Positions 43,610-52,399 of a stretch of 63,541 bases of DNA are shown here, one piece after another; position 1 is the first letter of the stretch; every line of letters starts with the position of its first letter. A program made the translations under genes and the position numbers. This DNA comes from Burkholderiales bacterium (lineage in GTDB: Bacteria; Pseudomonadota; Gammaproteobacteria; Burkholderiales; Casimicrobiaceae): assembly GCA_020851255.1 (NCBI GenBank), contig JADZDA010000011.1, positions 1-63,541 of the forward strand, written 5' to 3'. The notes under the pieces are model-generated. The model did not search any database and was not told the origin of the DNA. It saw nothing but the letters and a program-made list of their open reading frames with translations.

Positions 43610-44548
43610 TCAGTACCCCGGGCGCGGGATCCAGTGGGCGCGCCAGCTCCGCAACGCCGTGATCGTCGAGGCGAGGTCCGGGATCAGGACCATCCCGGGG
43701 ACGGTCTTGCGGATGCGGCGGGTCATGTCCCCGCCGGCCCAGATCGAGACCTGGGGCGGCAACTGCTGGCGCAGCGATGCGAGCCCCTCGAGCGCGAGGC
43801 GCAACGGGAACGCGCCCGAGAACGACAGCGCCAGGATGTGCGCCTTGTGCGCGATCGCCGCGCGCCGGACGTCCTCGATCGGCGTCTGGGGACCGAGCGA
43901 GATGCAATTGACGCCCTCCGGGCACAGGAGCGCCTCGACCATCAGCAGGCCGATGCCGTGCTGCTCGTTGGGGAACGTCGTCAGCAGCACGCGGGGCACG
44001 CCGGTGGTCTGGCGCGGGAACGCGTTGATCGCGGTCCTCAGCACCACCTGGAGCTGCTCGGTGTAGAGGTGTTCCTCGAACACCTGCAGCTCGCCGCGCA
44101 TCCACGCATCGCCGACCGCCTGGTTGAGCGGCGTCACCGATTCCAGCACGAACTTCTGCAGGCCCTGGCGCATCACGAGCTGCGCGAGCGCGTGCTGGAG
44201 CGCGGGCGCATCGTGCGTCTGCAACAGATGGATGATCTCGCGCTCGAAGCTCTGCGCGAGCGCGTCCGGCCGCTCGCTCGCCCGGGCGTCCGACAACGCC
44301 TTCAGTTCATCGAGCGGGAGCCCGATGATCTTGCCCGGCCGCAGCCCCGCGTCCATCAACCGCTTGATCGCCCGGAGGCGGGCGACCTCGGTGGGACCGT
44401 ACTGCCGCTCGCCATGTGGATCGCGACCGGGCGACGGAAAGCCGTAGCGCCGTTCCCACATCCGCAGGACGTCCTTGGACAAGCCCGTCTCGCGTTCGAC
44501 CGCGCTGATATTGAATACCGAGGTACCCACGGAGGCGACAGCACTCAT
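43610..44548 (-). CDS. MerR-family B12-binding regulator (CarH/LitR type)
   Basis: 312 residues. The N-terminal MerR helix-turn-helix is NISAVERETGLSKDVLRMWERRYGFP (residues 13-38). The middle four-helix region carries W149 and E159-H160, exactly the Wx9EH motif of adenosylcobalamin light sensors. The C-terminal Rossmann-type cobalamin domain holds E195-Q-H197-G-I-G, the ExHxxG lower-ligand motif, then GVNCISLGPQTPIEDV. CarH/LitR proteins repress in the dark and fall off DNA in light. AGGACGAAA precedes the ATG at 44548. It is divergent from folE2 and the eight-gene lipid operon, with palindromes in between. Confidence 0.9.
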   Translation of the reverse strand: MSAVASVGTSVFNISAVERETGLSKDVLRMWERRYGFPSPGRDPHGERQYGPTEVARLRAIKRLMDAGLRPGKIIGLPLDELKALSDARASERPDALAQSFEREIIHLLQTHDAPALQHALAQLVMRQGLQKFVLESVTPLNQAVGDAWMRGELQVFEEHLYTEQLQVVLRTAINAFPRQTTGVPRVLLTTFPNEQHGIGLLMVEALLCPEGVNCISLGPQTPIEDVRRAAIAHKAHILALSFSGAFPLRLALEGLASLRQQLPPQVSIWAGGDMTRRIRKTVPGMVLIPDLASTITALRSWRAHWIPRPGY

Positions 44549-44552
44549 TTTC

Positions 44553-44562
44553 GTCCTAGACA
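44553..44562. promoter_or_regulatory. Candidate operator copy 1 (GTCCTAGACA)
   Basis: Lies 5-14 nt upstream of the B12-regulator start codon and shares the pattern GTCC(A/T)(A/G)GACA with copy 2. It overlaps the regulator's Shine-Dalgarno sequence, which suits autoregulation. Inference from pattern only. Confidence 0.45.
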
Positions 44563-44567
44563 AACGG

Positions 44568-44597
44568 TTGACAAATGTGTTTTCAGCCCTTATCGTA
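44568..44597 (+). promoter_or_regulatory. Candidate promoter towards folE2
   Basis: A perfect -35 TTGACA at 44568-44573 and TATCGT at 44592-44597, spacer 18 nt, reading towards folE2. Operator copy 1 lies just upstream of it and copy 2 just downstream, an arrangement suited to repression. Confidence 0.6.
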
Positions 44598-44613
44598 CGG
44601 CCTAGTAGACCGA

Positions 44614-44628
44614 ATGTCCAGGACATTT
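44614..44628. promoter_or_regulatory. Candidate operator copy 2 (AATGTCCAGGACATT)
   Basis: A perfect 15-nt palindrome with 7-bp arms around one central A, about 10-25 nt downstream of the predicted start point of the folE2 promoter. Best candidate binding site of the adjacent B12-dependent regulator. Confidence 0.6.
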
Positions 44629-44648
44629 ACCCCATATGGCCGCGAATC

Positions 44649-44668
44649 GTCCAGCCTAAACCCTGGAC
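44649..44668. promoter_or_regulatory. Candidate operator copy 3 (GTCCAG-N8-CTGGAC)
   Basis: Inverted half-sites GTCCAG (44649-44654) and CTGGAC (44663-44668) spaced by 8 nt. The half-site matches copy 2. A further single AATGTCC half-site is at 44684-44690. Confidence 0.45.
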
Positions 44669-44818
44669 GGAGCATTGCTGTCGAATGTCCGAGTCCGGTG
44701 TCGTCGCGACCGTCGTTCCTCGTCGTGTCGGCATGCGCGGCCCTGGCGCGCCTGGCGGGCGCCCCGGACCGCGCCGGACTCGTACCGCCGCCCCTGTCAC
44801 CGAAACGGAGCTGACGCC

Positions 44819-45631
44819 TTGAACGCCCCCGAACGCCTGTTCCTCCCCGACACCCAGTCCCTGCCCGACGGGAGACGTCTCGCGATCCAGAAGGTCGGCA
44901 TCAAGGGGTTGCGCTATCCGGTCGCGCTGCTCGACCGCGACGGAGCGACCCGGTCGACGGTCGCGACGTTCACGATGACCGTCGGCCTGCCGCACGACGT
45001 CAAGGGGACGCACATGTCGCGCTTCGTCGAGATCCTCGAGGGCGTGCGCGCACCGCTGGACCTCGACGGATTCCGCGCGATGGTCGATCGGATGCTCGGC
45101 CGGCTCGGCGCCAGCGACGGCGAGGTCGAAATGCGCTTCCCCTGGTTCATCCGCAAGGCCGCGCCGGTCTCGGGCGTCGAGAGCCTGCTCGACTACGAGG
45201 CCGCGTGGACCGCGACGCGCAAGGGCGGGCGAACCCGGGTCGAGGTCGCGCTGACCGCGCCGGTCACGAGCCTGTGCCCGTGCTCGAAGAAGATCAGCGA
45301 CTACGGCGCGCACAACCAACGCTCGCACATCACCATCCGCGCCGAAATCAGCGTCGGGTCCGTCGCGCTGGAAGAACTCGCCCGAGTCGCCGAGGACGAA
45401 GCGTCCTGCGAGGTCTGGGGGCTGCTCAAGCGCCCCGACGAGAAATGGGTCACCGAACGCTCGTACGACAACCCGAAGTTCGTCGAGGATCTGGTCCGCG
45501 ACATCGCGCTGGGCCTAGCCCGGGATCCGCGCATCGGCCGGTTCGTCGTCGCCAGCGAGAATTTCGAATCCATACACAACCATTCCGCGTACGCCGAGAT
45601 CGAGGGCGTGGGGGCGGGCCGCGACGGCTGA
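44819..45631 (+). CDS. folE2: GTP cyclohydrolase FolE2
   Basis: The GTP cyclohydrolase IB type that starts folate/pterin synthesis and does not depend on zinc. It is 270 residues from the TTG at 44819, chosen because GGAG lies 8 nt upstream and the family begins at that point (LPDTQSLPDGRRLAIQKVGI). Active-site features: TSLCPCSKKISDYGAHNQRSHI with the key Cys, and SENFESIHNHSAYA with the conserved Glu and His. GTP cyclohydrolase genes are recurrent members of light/B12 regulator clusters, so control by the divergent regulator is likely. Confidence 0.92.
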   Translation: MNAPERLFLPDTQSLPDGRRLAIQKVGIKGLRYPVALLDRDGATRSTVATFTMTVGLPHDVKGTHMSRFVEILEGVRAPLDLDGFRAMVDRMLGRLGASDGEVEMRFPWFIRKAAPVSGVESLLDYEAAWTATRKGGRTRVEVALTAPVTSLCPCSKKISDYGAHNQRSHITIRAEISVGSVALEELARVAEDEASCEVWGLLKRPDEKWVTERSYDNPKFVEDLVRDIALGLARDPRIGRFVVASENFESIHNHSAYAEIEGVGAGRDG

Positions 45632-45713
45632 CACCCGGGCGCCTGCGGGCCGCGCGCGTCGCGCGCCGCGATCGGGGAAGTTCGGCCGGGCCGCGGCCCG
45701 ACATCAGGAGAAC

Positions 45714-46997
45714 ATGGTGCGCATCGCCGTCGTAGGATCGGGCATCGCCGGGCTCTCGTCCGCGCTGCTCCTCACCCGCCAGGGACACCAGGTCAGCGTC
45801 TTCGAGTCCGACGCGCGCCCGGGCGGTCACTCGCACACCGTCGATGTGACGCTCGACCGACTGACCTTCCCGGTCGACACCGGCTTCCTCGTATTCAACG
45901 ACCGCACCTATCCCCGGCTCGTGCGGTTGTTCGACGAGCTGGGCGTCGAGAGCGTCCCTTCGTCGATGTCGTTCTCGGTGCGCAACGACCGCGCTGGCGT
46001 CGAGTGGGCCGGGACCAGCGCCGCAGCGCTGTTCGCGCAGCCGCGCAACGCCGCCCGACCCGCGTTCTGGCGGATGCTCGCGGACATCGTCCGCTTCAAC
46101 CGCGATACCACCGCGCTCGAAAAAGCGGATCGTGTGGCGCGGGTTCCGCTCGGCGATTACCTCGAGGCCGGCCGCTACTCCGCCGCGTTCCGCGACTGGT
46201 ACCTGGTGCCGATGGCCGCTGCGATCTGGTCGTCCCCGGCGAAGGACATCCTCGATTTCCCTTTGCCGTCGTTCGTCCGCTTCTGCCACAACCACGGCCT
46301 GCTCGCGATCGCCGACCGGCCGCAGTGGCGAACGGTGCGCGGCGGTTCGCGCACGTACGTCCGCAAGATCGTCCAGCAGCTCGGGGACCTGCGGCTGTCG
46401 ACGCCGGTCGAGCGGGTCCGCCGCCTGGCCGGACACGTCGAAGTCGATACGCCCGGACGCCGGGCCGAGAGATACGACGCGATCGTGCTCGCCTGCCATG
46501 CCGACCGTTCGCTCACGCTGCTCGCCGATCCCACCCATGCCGAGGCGAGGCTGCTCGCCGACATCCGCTACCAGTCCAATCGTGTGGTCCTGCACACCGA
46601 CGCCGAGCTGCTGCCGCGGGCCAGGCGCGCGTGGGCGAGCTGGAATTACCTCGCCGCCGACGATCCGACCGGTACGCGCCCGGTGGCGGTCAGCTACCTG
46701 ATCAACCGGCTCCAGCCGTTGCCGGTCGAGCGGCCGGTCGTGGTGACGCTCAATCCGGCGATCGAGCCCGCCACGCACTCTGTGATCGACGAATACGAGT
46801 ATTCGCATCCGCTGACCGACGCGCGCGCGGTCGCCGCCCGGCGCGCGATCGCCACGCTGCAGGGCACGCGGCGCACCTGGTACGCGGGCGCCTGGCTGGG
46901 CCACGGGTTCCACGAAGACGGGATCGCGTCCGCGCACGCGGTCGCCGACTCGATCGCCCGGCACACGCAGTCGGCGCGCGTGCTGGCCGCCGCGTGA
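45714..46997 (+). CDS. FAD-dependent amine-oxidase-like oxidoreductase (COG2907 type)
   Basis: 427 residues. The FAD dinucleotide motif GSGIAGLSSALLLTRQGHQVSVFE (residues 8-31) is followed by RPGGHSHTVDV, VDTGFLVFNDRTYPRL and the C-terminal WYAGAWLGHGFHEDGIASAHAVAD that closes the flavin site. In other proteobacteria this gene heads the operon with DUF1365 and Cfa-like genes; homologues have been linked to desaturation or furan fatty-acid formation. AGGAG precedes the ATG by 4 nt. First gene of the eight-gene operon. Confidence 0.88.
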   Translation: MVRIAVVGSGIAGLSSALLLTRQGHQVSVFESDARPGGHSHTVDVTLDRLTFPVDTGFLVFNDRTYPRLVRLFDELGVESVPSSMSFSVRNDRAGVEWAGTSAAALFAQPRNAARPAFWRMLADIVRFNRDTTALEKADRVARVPLGDYLEAGRYSAAFRDWYLVPMAAAIWSSPAKDILDFPLPSFVRFCHNHGLLAIADRPQWRTVRGGSRTYVRKIVQQLGDLRLSTPVERVRRLAGHVEVDTPGRRAERYDAIVLACHADRSLTLLADPTHAEARLLADIRYQSNRVVLHTDAELLPRARRAWASWNYLAADDPTGTRPVAVSYLINRLQPLPVERPVVVTLNPAIEPATHSVIDEYEYSHPLTDARAVAARRAIATLQGTRRTWYAGAWLGHGFHEDGIASAHAVADSIARHTQSARVLAAA

Positions 46998-47010
46998 GAA
47001 CGTTCGCGCC

Positions 47011-47826
47011 ATGAACGCCCGCGTCGCCGACGACGACGCCTACGCGCTGGACGCCCTGCACGCGGACGGCTGCGCGATCATCGAAGGCGAGATCGCCCAT
47101 CGCCGATCGCGTCCCGCGGTCCACGCGTTCCGCTACCCCGGCTTCTGCCTGCGACTGCCGCTGTCGCGGCTCGCCGAACTGCCGCGCCGGGGAGTCGCGC
47201 TCAACCGCGCGGGATGGGTCGCCTTCCACGAGCGCGACCACGGTCCGCGCGACGGCACCTCGCTGCTCGGCTGGATCCGCGCGCTCCTCGACCGCGAAGG
47301 CGTGGCCGCCGACGGCGAGATCGTGTTGCACGCGTTCCCGCGGATGCTGGGCTACGTGTTCAACCCGGTGAGCTTCTGGGTCGCGCACGACCGCCGGGGC
47401 GCGGTGCGCGCGGTGCTCGCCGAAGTCCGCAACACTTTCGGCGAGCGGCACGACTACCTGGTCGCGCACGTGGACGGTCGTCCGATCGCCTCCGGCGAGA
47501 CACTGGAGGCGCGCAAGGTCTTCCACGTGTCGCCGTTCTGCGCGGTCGAGGGCCGCTACGCGTTCCGCTTCGCGTTCGGCGCCGACCGCTGGCTCGCGCG
47601 TGTCGACCATTTCGACGGTGCGCAGCCGGAGCCGCTGCTCGAGACCTGGTTCTCGGGTCGGCCGGCGCCGCTGTCCCCGCGCGCGACGCGCGCGCTACTG
47701 TGGCGCTACCGGTGGTTCACGCTCGGCGTGATCGCACGCATCCACTGGCAGGCGCTCCGGCTCTGGCGCAAGCGCGTCCCCTTCCACATCAAGCCCGAGC
47801 CGCCGGCGAAGGTCCTGAGCCGCTGA
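47011..47826 (+). CDS. DUF1365 family protein
   Basis: 271 residues. Conserved text: EGEIAHRRSRPAVHAFRYPGFCLRLPL, HAFPRMLGYVFNPVSFWVAHD, GERHDYLVAHVDG and KVFHVSPFCAVEGRYAFRF, then a short hydrophobic region near WRYRWFTLGVIARIHWQALRLW. The family always travels with the flavin oxidoreductase and Cfa-like methyltransferase; its activity is unknown. It starts 13 nt after the oxidoreductase and its stop overlaps the next ATG (TGATG). The final residues are basic (KRVPFHIKP). Confidence 0.88.
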   Translation: MNARVADDDAYALDALHADGCAIIEGEIAHRRSRPAVHAFRYPGFCLRLPLSRLAELPRRGVALNRAGWVAFHERDHGPRDGTSLLGWIRALLDREGVAADGEIVLHAFPRMLGYVFNPVSFWVAHDRRGAVRAVLAEVRNTFGERHDYLVAHVDGRPIASGETLEARKVFHVSPFCAVEGRYAFRFAFGADRWLARVDHFDGAQPEPLLETWFSGRPAPLSPRATRALLWRYRWFTLGVIARIHWQALRLWRKRVPFHIKPEPPAKVLSR

Positions 47827-49064
47827 TGTCCGCCACCGTCCCCTTGCAGCCCCTGCGACCGGCCCGATGCCGATCGCTGCCCGCCTCGGCGCGGATGCTG
47901 TTCGCGCTCCTGTCCGCGATGGACCGCGGCCGGCTCGAAGTCGTCGCGCCCGACGGGGTGTCGTACGCGTTCGGACCGGGCGGGACGCCCTGCACCGGCG
48001 TCCCGGCGCACGCGGCGGTCCTGCGGCTCCACGACTGGCGGGTCGCGCGCGCGGCGCTGTCCGGCGGCGACGTCGGCTTCGGCGAGAGCTACATGGCCGG
48101 GCATTGGGACACGCCCGATCTCGTGCACCTGCTCACGGTGCTCGCGGCGAACCAGCCGGCGCTCGAGCGCGCGTTCTACGGCCGCGCGTGGACCCGCGGG
48201 CTCCTGCGGCTGCGCCACTGGCTCAACGCGAACACGCGGCGCGGGTCGCGCAGGAACATCGCCGCGCACTACGATCTGGGCAACGATTTCTACGCCCTGT
48301 GGCTCGACCCGACGATGACCTACTCGTCGGCGCTCTTCGACGGCGACCGCGACCGCTCGCTGGAAGCCGCGCAGAAGGCGAAGATCGGCCGGCTCCTCGA
48401 CGCGCTCGACCTCGCGCCCGGCGCGCGGATCCTCGAGATCGGCTGCGGCTGGGGCGGCTTCGTCGAAGCGGCCGCGCGCGCGGGTCACCGCGTCACCGGC
48501 GTTTCGCTCTCCCGGGAACAGACCGCGTACGCGGCCGAGCGCATCCGGCGCGCCGGGCTCGACGCGAGCGTCGATCTGCGCCTTCAGGATTACCGCGACG
48601 TGCGCGAGCGCTACGACGGCGTCGCGTCGATCGAGATGTTCGAGGCGGTCGGCGAGCGCTACTGGCCCGCGTACTTCCGCGCGGTCCGCGATGCGCTCGT
48701 CCCCGGCGGCCGCGCGGCGATCCAGGCGATCACCATCGCCGACCATCGGTTCGAGCGCTACCGGACGCAGTCGGACTTCATCCAGCGCCACGTCTTTCCC
48801 GGCGGCATGCTCGCGTCGCCCGCGCGCCTCGCCGCCGAAGCCCGGGCCGCGGGCCTGGCGATCGCCGGGGAGCACGCGTTCGGCCGCGACTACGCCGAGA
48901 CACTGCGGCGCTGGCTCGCCGCCTTCGACGCGCACGCCGAGGCGATCGCCCGGCGCTTCGACCCGACGTTCGTGCGCTGCTGGCGCTTCTATCTCGCCTA
49001 CTGCGCCGCCGGATTCGACACCGGGACCACCGATGTCCACCAGTTCACGCTCATCCGCTGCTGA
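47826..49064 (+). CDS. Cfa-family SAM-dependent fatty-acid methyltransferase
   Basis: 412 residues, of the cyclopropane-fatty-acid synthase family, which transfers a methyl group from SAM to double bonds of phospholipid acyl chains. The SAM motif is LEIGCGWGGFVEAAAR (about residue 203). AHYDLGNDFYALWLDPTMTYSSALF, SIEMFEAVGERYWPAYF and IQAITIADHRFERYR are typical. In this operon type, the product may be a methylated or furan fatty acid instead of a cyclopropane. The N-terminal lipid-binding domain (40-150) is kept. The ATG overlaps the DUF1365 stop. Confidence 0.93.
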   Translation: MSATVPLQPLRPARCRSLPASARMLFALLSAMDRGRLEVVAPDGVSYAFGPGGTPCTGVPAHAAVLRLHDWRVARAALSGGDVGFGESYMAGHWDTPDLVHLLTVLAANQPALERAFYGRAWTRGLLRLRHWLNANTRRGSRRNIAAHYDLGNDFYALWLDPTMTYSSALFDGDRDRSLEAAQKAKIGRLLDALDLAPGARILEIGCGWGGFVEAAARAGHRVTGVSLSREQTAYAAERIRRAGLDASVDLRLQDYRDVRERYDGVASIEMFEAVGERYWPAYFRAVRDALVPGGRAAIQAITIADHRFERYRTQSDFIQRHVFPGGMLASPARLAAEARAAGLAIAGEHAFGRDYAETLRRWLAAFDAHAEAIARRFDPTFVRCWRFYLAYCAAGFDTGTTDVHQFTLIRC

Positions 49065-49617
49065 CACGCTCGCCGCGGCGCTCGCCGTCTGGTTCGCGGT
49101 CGCCGCCGCGATGCCGGCGGCGGCCGCGGATGCCCGGCGCGCACCGGCGCTGCCGGTCGCCGTGGCCGAACTCGCGCCGGACCTGCGTGTGCAGGGTGGC
49201 GGCGAATTGCGCTTCCTCGGGCTGCCCGTCTACGACAGTTACTACTGGGCGGGTGCGCGCGGACACTCCACGGCCGACCCGTTCGCGCTCGACCTCCACT
49301 ACCGCCGCGCGTTGAACGGGGAACGGATCGCCGAGCGCAGCATCCACGAGATCGAGCGAGCGGGTGGCGCCGGCGTCGCGGAGCTCGCGCGCTGGGGCGC
49401 GGCGATGAAGGCGATCTTCCCCGATGTCGGCAAGGGCGACCGCCTGACCGGTGTCAATCTCCCCGGCCGCGGCGTCCGGTTCTTCCACAACGGCAAGCCG
49501 ATCGGCGAAATCGCCGAGCCCACGTTCGCGCGGGCGTTCTTCGGAATCTGGCTCGATCCGGGCACCTCCCAGCCCGAACTGCGGCGCAGATTGCTCGGCG
49601 AGCGGCCAATTCCGTGA
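49033..49617 (+). CDS. Chalcone isomerase-like periplasmic protein, operon copy
   Basis: 194 residues with a signal peptide (residues 1-31) and a chalcone-isomerase-like domain: GGGELRFLGLPVYDSYYWAG, DLHYRRALNGERIAERSIHEIE, FPDVGKGDRLTGVNLPGRGVRFFHNGKPIGEI and ARAFFGIWLDPGTSQPELRRRLLG. Such proteins may bind fatty acids in the periplasm. It overlaps the Cfa gene end by 32 nt and the next gene by 4 nt, so the operon is tightly packed. It is only distantly similar to the copy at 13440-14003. Confidence 0.82.
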   Translation: MSTSSRSSAADTLAAALAVWFAVAAAMPAAAADARRAPALPVAVAELAPDLRVQGGGELRFLGLPVYDSYYWAGARGHSTADPFALDLHYRRALNGERIAERSIHEIERAGGAGVAELARWGAAMKAIFPDVGKGDRLTGVNLPGRGVRFFHNGKPIGEIAEPTFARAFFGIWLDPGTSQPELRRRLLGERPIP

Positions 49618-50951
49618 AGCGGGCGCAGGTTCGGGGCGCGGCGGGGAAACACGCCGGCATCGGCGCCGCGAACCGCGCCGCGTACGGCGCGTTCGCGCTG
49701 CCACTCGCGATGGGCGCGCTGCCGCTGTACGTGCACCTGCCGAAGTTCTACGGCGAGGTCTACGGCCTGGGGCTGGTCACGCTGGGCGTGCTGCTACTCG
49801 CGCTGCGCGCGGTCGACGCGATCGCCGACCCGCTGATCGGCGCATGGAGCGATCGCGGTCCGCCGCGCAAGCGGTTGATCGCGTGGAGCGCGCCGGTCCT
49901 CGCGTTCGGCATGGTCGCGCTCTACACGCCGCCGGTCCGGGGCGAGACGGCGTTGCTCCTTTGGCTCGGCACCGCGCTGGCGATCGTCTACGCCGCGTAT
50001 TCGATCGCGACGATCAACCACAACGCCTGGGGCGCCGAACTGTCGGCCGATCCGGTCGAACGCACACGGATCACCGCGACCCGCGAAGGACTCGCCCTCT
50101 GCGGCGTGGTCGTCGCGAGCGTACTCCCCGCGCTCCTCGGCGGGTCGGAGGGTGAGGCCGCCGGCCTGCCCCGATTCGCATGGGTCTACGCTGCGATCGT
50201 CGCCCTGGGTCTCGCGGTCACGCTGATCGCGCCCGCCGCACCGCGCCCCGGCACCGCGCCCGGGTCGACGCTCGCGGGAGTGCGCGAGGCGCTCGCCGAT
50301 CCGTTGTACCGGCGGCTACTCGCCGTCTATCTCGTCAACGGGATCGCGGCCGCGGTTCCGGCGACCCTCGTCCTCTTCTACATCGCCGACGCGCTGCAGG
50401 CCGAGGGCCGTCAAGGGCACTTCCTCGCGCTCTACTTCGTGTCGGGCGCCGCCTTCCTGCCGCTGTGGGTGCGCGTCTCGGCGCGCGCGGGCAAGGTCCG
50501 AGCGTGGGGCGCGTCGATGATCGTCGCGGCGGCGGCGTTCGTCTGGGCCGCCTTGCTGGGCGCGGGCGACGTCGCCGCCTTCGCGGTCGTTTGCGTGCTG
50601 TCCGGTGCGGCGCTCGGCGCCGACCTCGCGCTGCCGCCGTCGATCGTCGCCGACGTGGCCGGGCGGCACGCCAGGTCTCGTCCGACCGGCGCGTACTTCG
50701 GCGTATGGACGCTCGCGACCAAGCTCAATCTCGCGCTCGCCGCCGGCATCGCGTTGCCGCTCGTCTCCGCGCTGGGCTACGAACCGGGTTCGCGCGACGA
50801 TTCCGCGCTGCGTGCGCTCGCGATCGTGTACGCCGCGCTCCCCTGCGGGCTCAAGGTCGCCGCGCTCGCTGCGCTGCGGACCTACGCCGCGGCCGCCGCC
50901 GCGGACGCGGCCTCGCCCCCTCGAATCTCGCCGATACGGTATCCCGGATGA
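49614..50951 (+). CDS. MFS/GPH-type transporter
   Basis: 445 residues with about twelve membrane segments. The first loop shows the glycoside-pentoside-hexuronide (MelB-like) pattern ALRAVDAIADPLIGAWSDRG, and the second half begins YRRLLAVYLVNGIAAAVPATLVLFYIADAL. In related operons it may move a lipid or precursor; the substrate is unknown. The GTG start overlaps the preceding stop (GTGA). No signal peptide. Ends overlapping the DUF3833 start (ATGA). Confidence 0.87.
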   Translation: MKRAQVRGAAGKHAGIGAANRAAYGAFALPLAMGALPLYVHLPKFYGEVYGLGLVTLGVLLLALRAVDAIADPLIGAWSDRGPPRKRLIAWSAPVLAFGMVALYTPPVRGETALLLWLGTALAIVYAAYSIATINHNAWGAELSADPVERTRITATREGLALCGVVVASVLPALLGGSEGEAAGLPRFAWVYAAIVALGLAVTLIAPAAPRPGTAPGSTLAGVREALADPLYRRLLAVYLVNGIAAAVPATLVLFYIADALQAEGRQGHFLALYFVSGAAFLPLWVRVSARAGKVRAWGASMIVAAAAFVWAALLGAGDVAAFAVVCVLSGAALGADLALPPSIVADVAGRHARSRPTGAYFGVWTLATKLNLALAAGIALPLVSALGYEPGSRDDSALRALAIVYAALPCGLKVAALAALRTYAAAAAADAASPPRISPIRYPG

Positions 50952-51508
50952 AACGCCCGAACCCGCGCTCCCCGTCACTCATCGCCGGCTTCCGCGCCGC
51001 CCTGGCCGCGATCGGCGTGCTCGGCCTCGCGTCCTGCGCGAGCGTCGACGTCTCGCAGTACCGCTCCGAACGGCCCGCGCTCGATCTGGCGCGCTACTTC
51101 GACGGCACGCTCGACGGCTGGGGCATGTTCCAGGACCGCTCGGGCGCGGTCGTCACGCGATTCAACGTCGTCGTCGAAGCGACGTGGCGCGACGCCACCG
51201 GCACGCTGGACGAGTCGTTCGAATACGCGGACGGCCGGCGCGAGCGCCGCGTCTGGACGATCGTCAAGGACGGCGACCGTTACCGGGGAACGGCCGCCGA
51301 TGTCGTCGGCGCCGCGACCGGTGTCGCCGTGGGCAACGCGCTGCGATGGAATTACGTGCTCGCACTCCCGGTCGACGGCCGCGTATGGCACATGGACATG
51401 GACGACTGGATGTTCCTCGTCGACGAGCGCACGATGCTCAACCGTACCACGATGTCGAAGTTCGGTGCGCGCGTCGGCGAGGTGACGCTCGCCTTCCGCA
51501 AGCGCTGA
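50948..51508 (+). CDS. DUF3833 lipoprotein
   Basis: 186 residues with a lipoprotein signal peptide whose lipobox is LASC (Cys29). The mature part has the DUF3833 pattern LARYFDGTLDGWGMFQDRSG and VTRFNVVVEATW, then ESFEYADGRRERRVW and WMFLVDERTMLNRTTMSKFG. It is probably a periplasmic or outer-membrane lipoprotein with a lipocalin-like barrel. It occurs only in this operon type; the function is unknown. Start overlaps the transporter stop. Confidence 0.87.
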   Translation: MKRPNPRSPSLIAGFRAALAAIGVLGLASCASVDVSQYRSERPALDLARYFDGTLDGWGMFQDRSGAVVTRFNVVVEATWRDATGTLDESFEYADGRRERRVWTIVKDGDRYRGTAADVVGAATGVAVGNALRWNYVLALPVDGRVWHMDMDDWMFLVDERTMLNRTTMSKFGARVGEVTLAFRKR

Positions 51509-51526
51509 GTTCCAACCCCCGGGATC

Positions 51527-52399
51527 ATGTTCGCCCCGCTGAATCCGCCGCTGCCCGACTGGAAGGACGCGCGCGTCTGGGTGATCGGCGCGTCGACCGG
51601 CATCGGCGCCGCGACGGCGCGAAAGCTGCTCGCGATGGGTGCGCGCGTCGCGATCTCCGCGCGGTCGGCCGACAAGCTCCGCGACCTTGCCGCCGATTCG
51701 CTCGCGGCGGGTCGCGCGGCGGTCGAGCCGCTCGATGTCACCGACGACCGCGAAGTGCACGCGGCGTGGGAGCGCGTGCGCGCGCGCTGGAACGGCATCG
51801 ATCTCGTGCTGATTGTCGCCGGTACGCACGAGGAAATCCGCGCCTGGGACCTGACGGCCGCGAAGGCGCGGGCGCTGATCGACGTCAACCTGACCGGCGC
51901 GATCTCGGTCGTCGCGGCGGTCGTCCCCGCGCTGCTCGAACGCCGCCGCGGCGCGATCGCGCTCGTGTCGTCGGTCGCCGGCTACCGTGGATTACCGCGC
52001 GCGCTCGTGTACGGCCCGACCAAGGCGGCGCTGATCAATTTCGCCGAGGCGCTGTGGCTCGATCTCGCACCTTGCGGCATCGGCGTCCACGTGATCAACC
52101 CGGGCTTCGTGAAGACGCCGCTCACCGGGCGCAACGATTTCCCGATGCCGCATCTGATCGACGCCGAAACGGCGGCCGGCGAGATCCTCGCCGGGCTGGA
52201 AAGGCGCGAGTTCGAGATCCACTTCCCGCGTGCGTTCACGCGGAAACTGAAACTCCTGCGGCTGCTGCCCTACCGCCTCTATTTCGCGGCGATCCGCCGC
52301 GCGACCGGCATCGCCGTCCACCGGCCGCCCGCACGAGACGCCGGGCCCGGGGATCCTCCCTCCGAACTTCCTCCGTCCACGCCGACGGATACCCGATGA
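51527..52399 (+). CDS. Short-chain dehydrogenase/reductase
   Basis: 290 residues of the classical SDR family. The cofactor motif is GASTGIG (in WVIGASTGIGAATARKLLAMG), the catalytic Ser is in ALVSSVAGYRG and the Tyr/Lys pair in YGPTK. The usual NNAG motif is degenerate (LIVAGTHE). The C-terminal tail is Pro-rich. It follows DUF3833 after 18 nt and overlaps the NTF2-like gene (ATGA). A redox step on a fatty acid or carbonyl product is likely; substrate unknown. Confidence 0.88.
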   Translation: MFAPLNPPLPDWKDARVWVIGASTGIGAATARKLLAMGARVAISARSADKLRDLAADSLAAGRAAVEPLDVTDDREVHAAWERVRARWNGIDLVLIVAGTHEEIRAWDLTAAKARALIDVNLTGAISVVAAVVPALLERRRGAIALVSSVAGYRGLPRALVYGPTKAALINFAEALWLDLAPCGIGVHVINPGFVKTPLTGRNDFPMPHLIDAETAAGEILAGLERREFEIHFPRAFTRKLKLLRLLPYRLYFAAIRRATGIAVHRPPARDAGPGDPPSELPPSTPTDTR

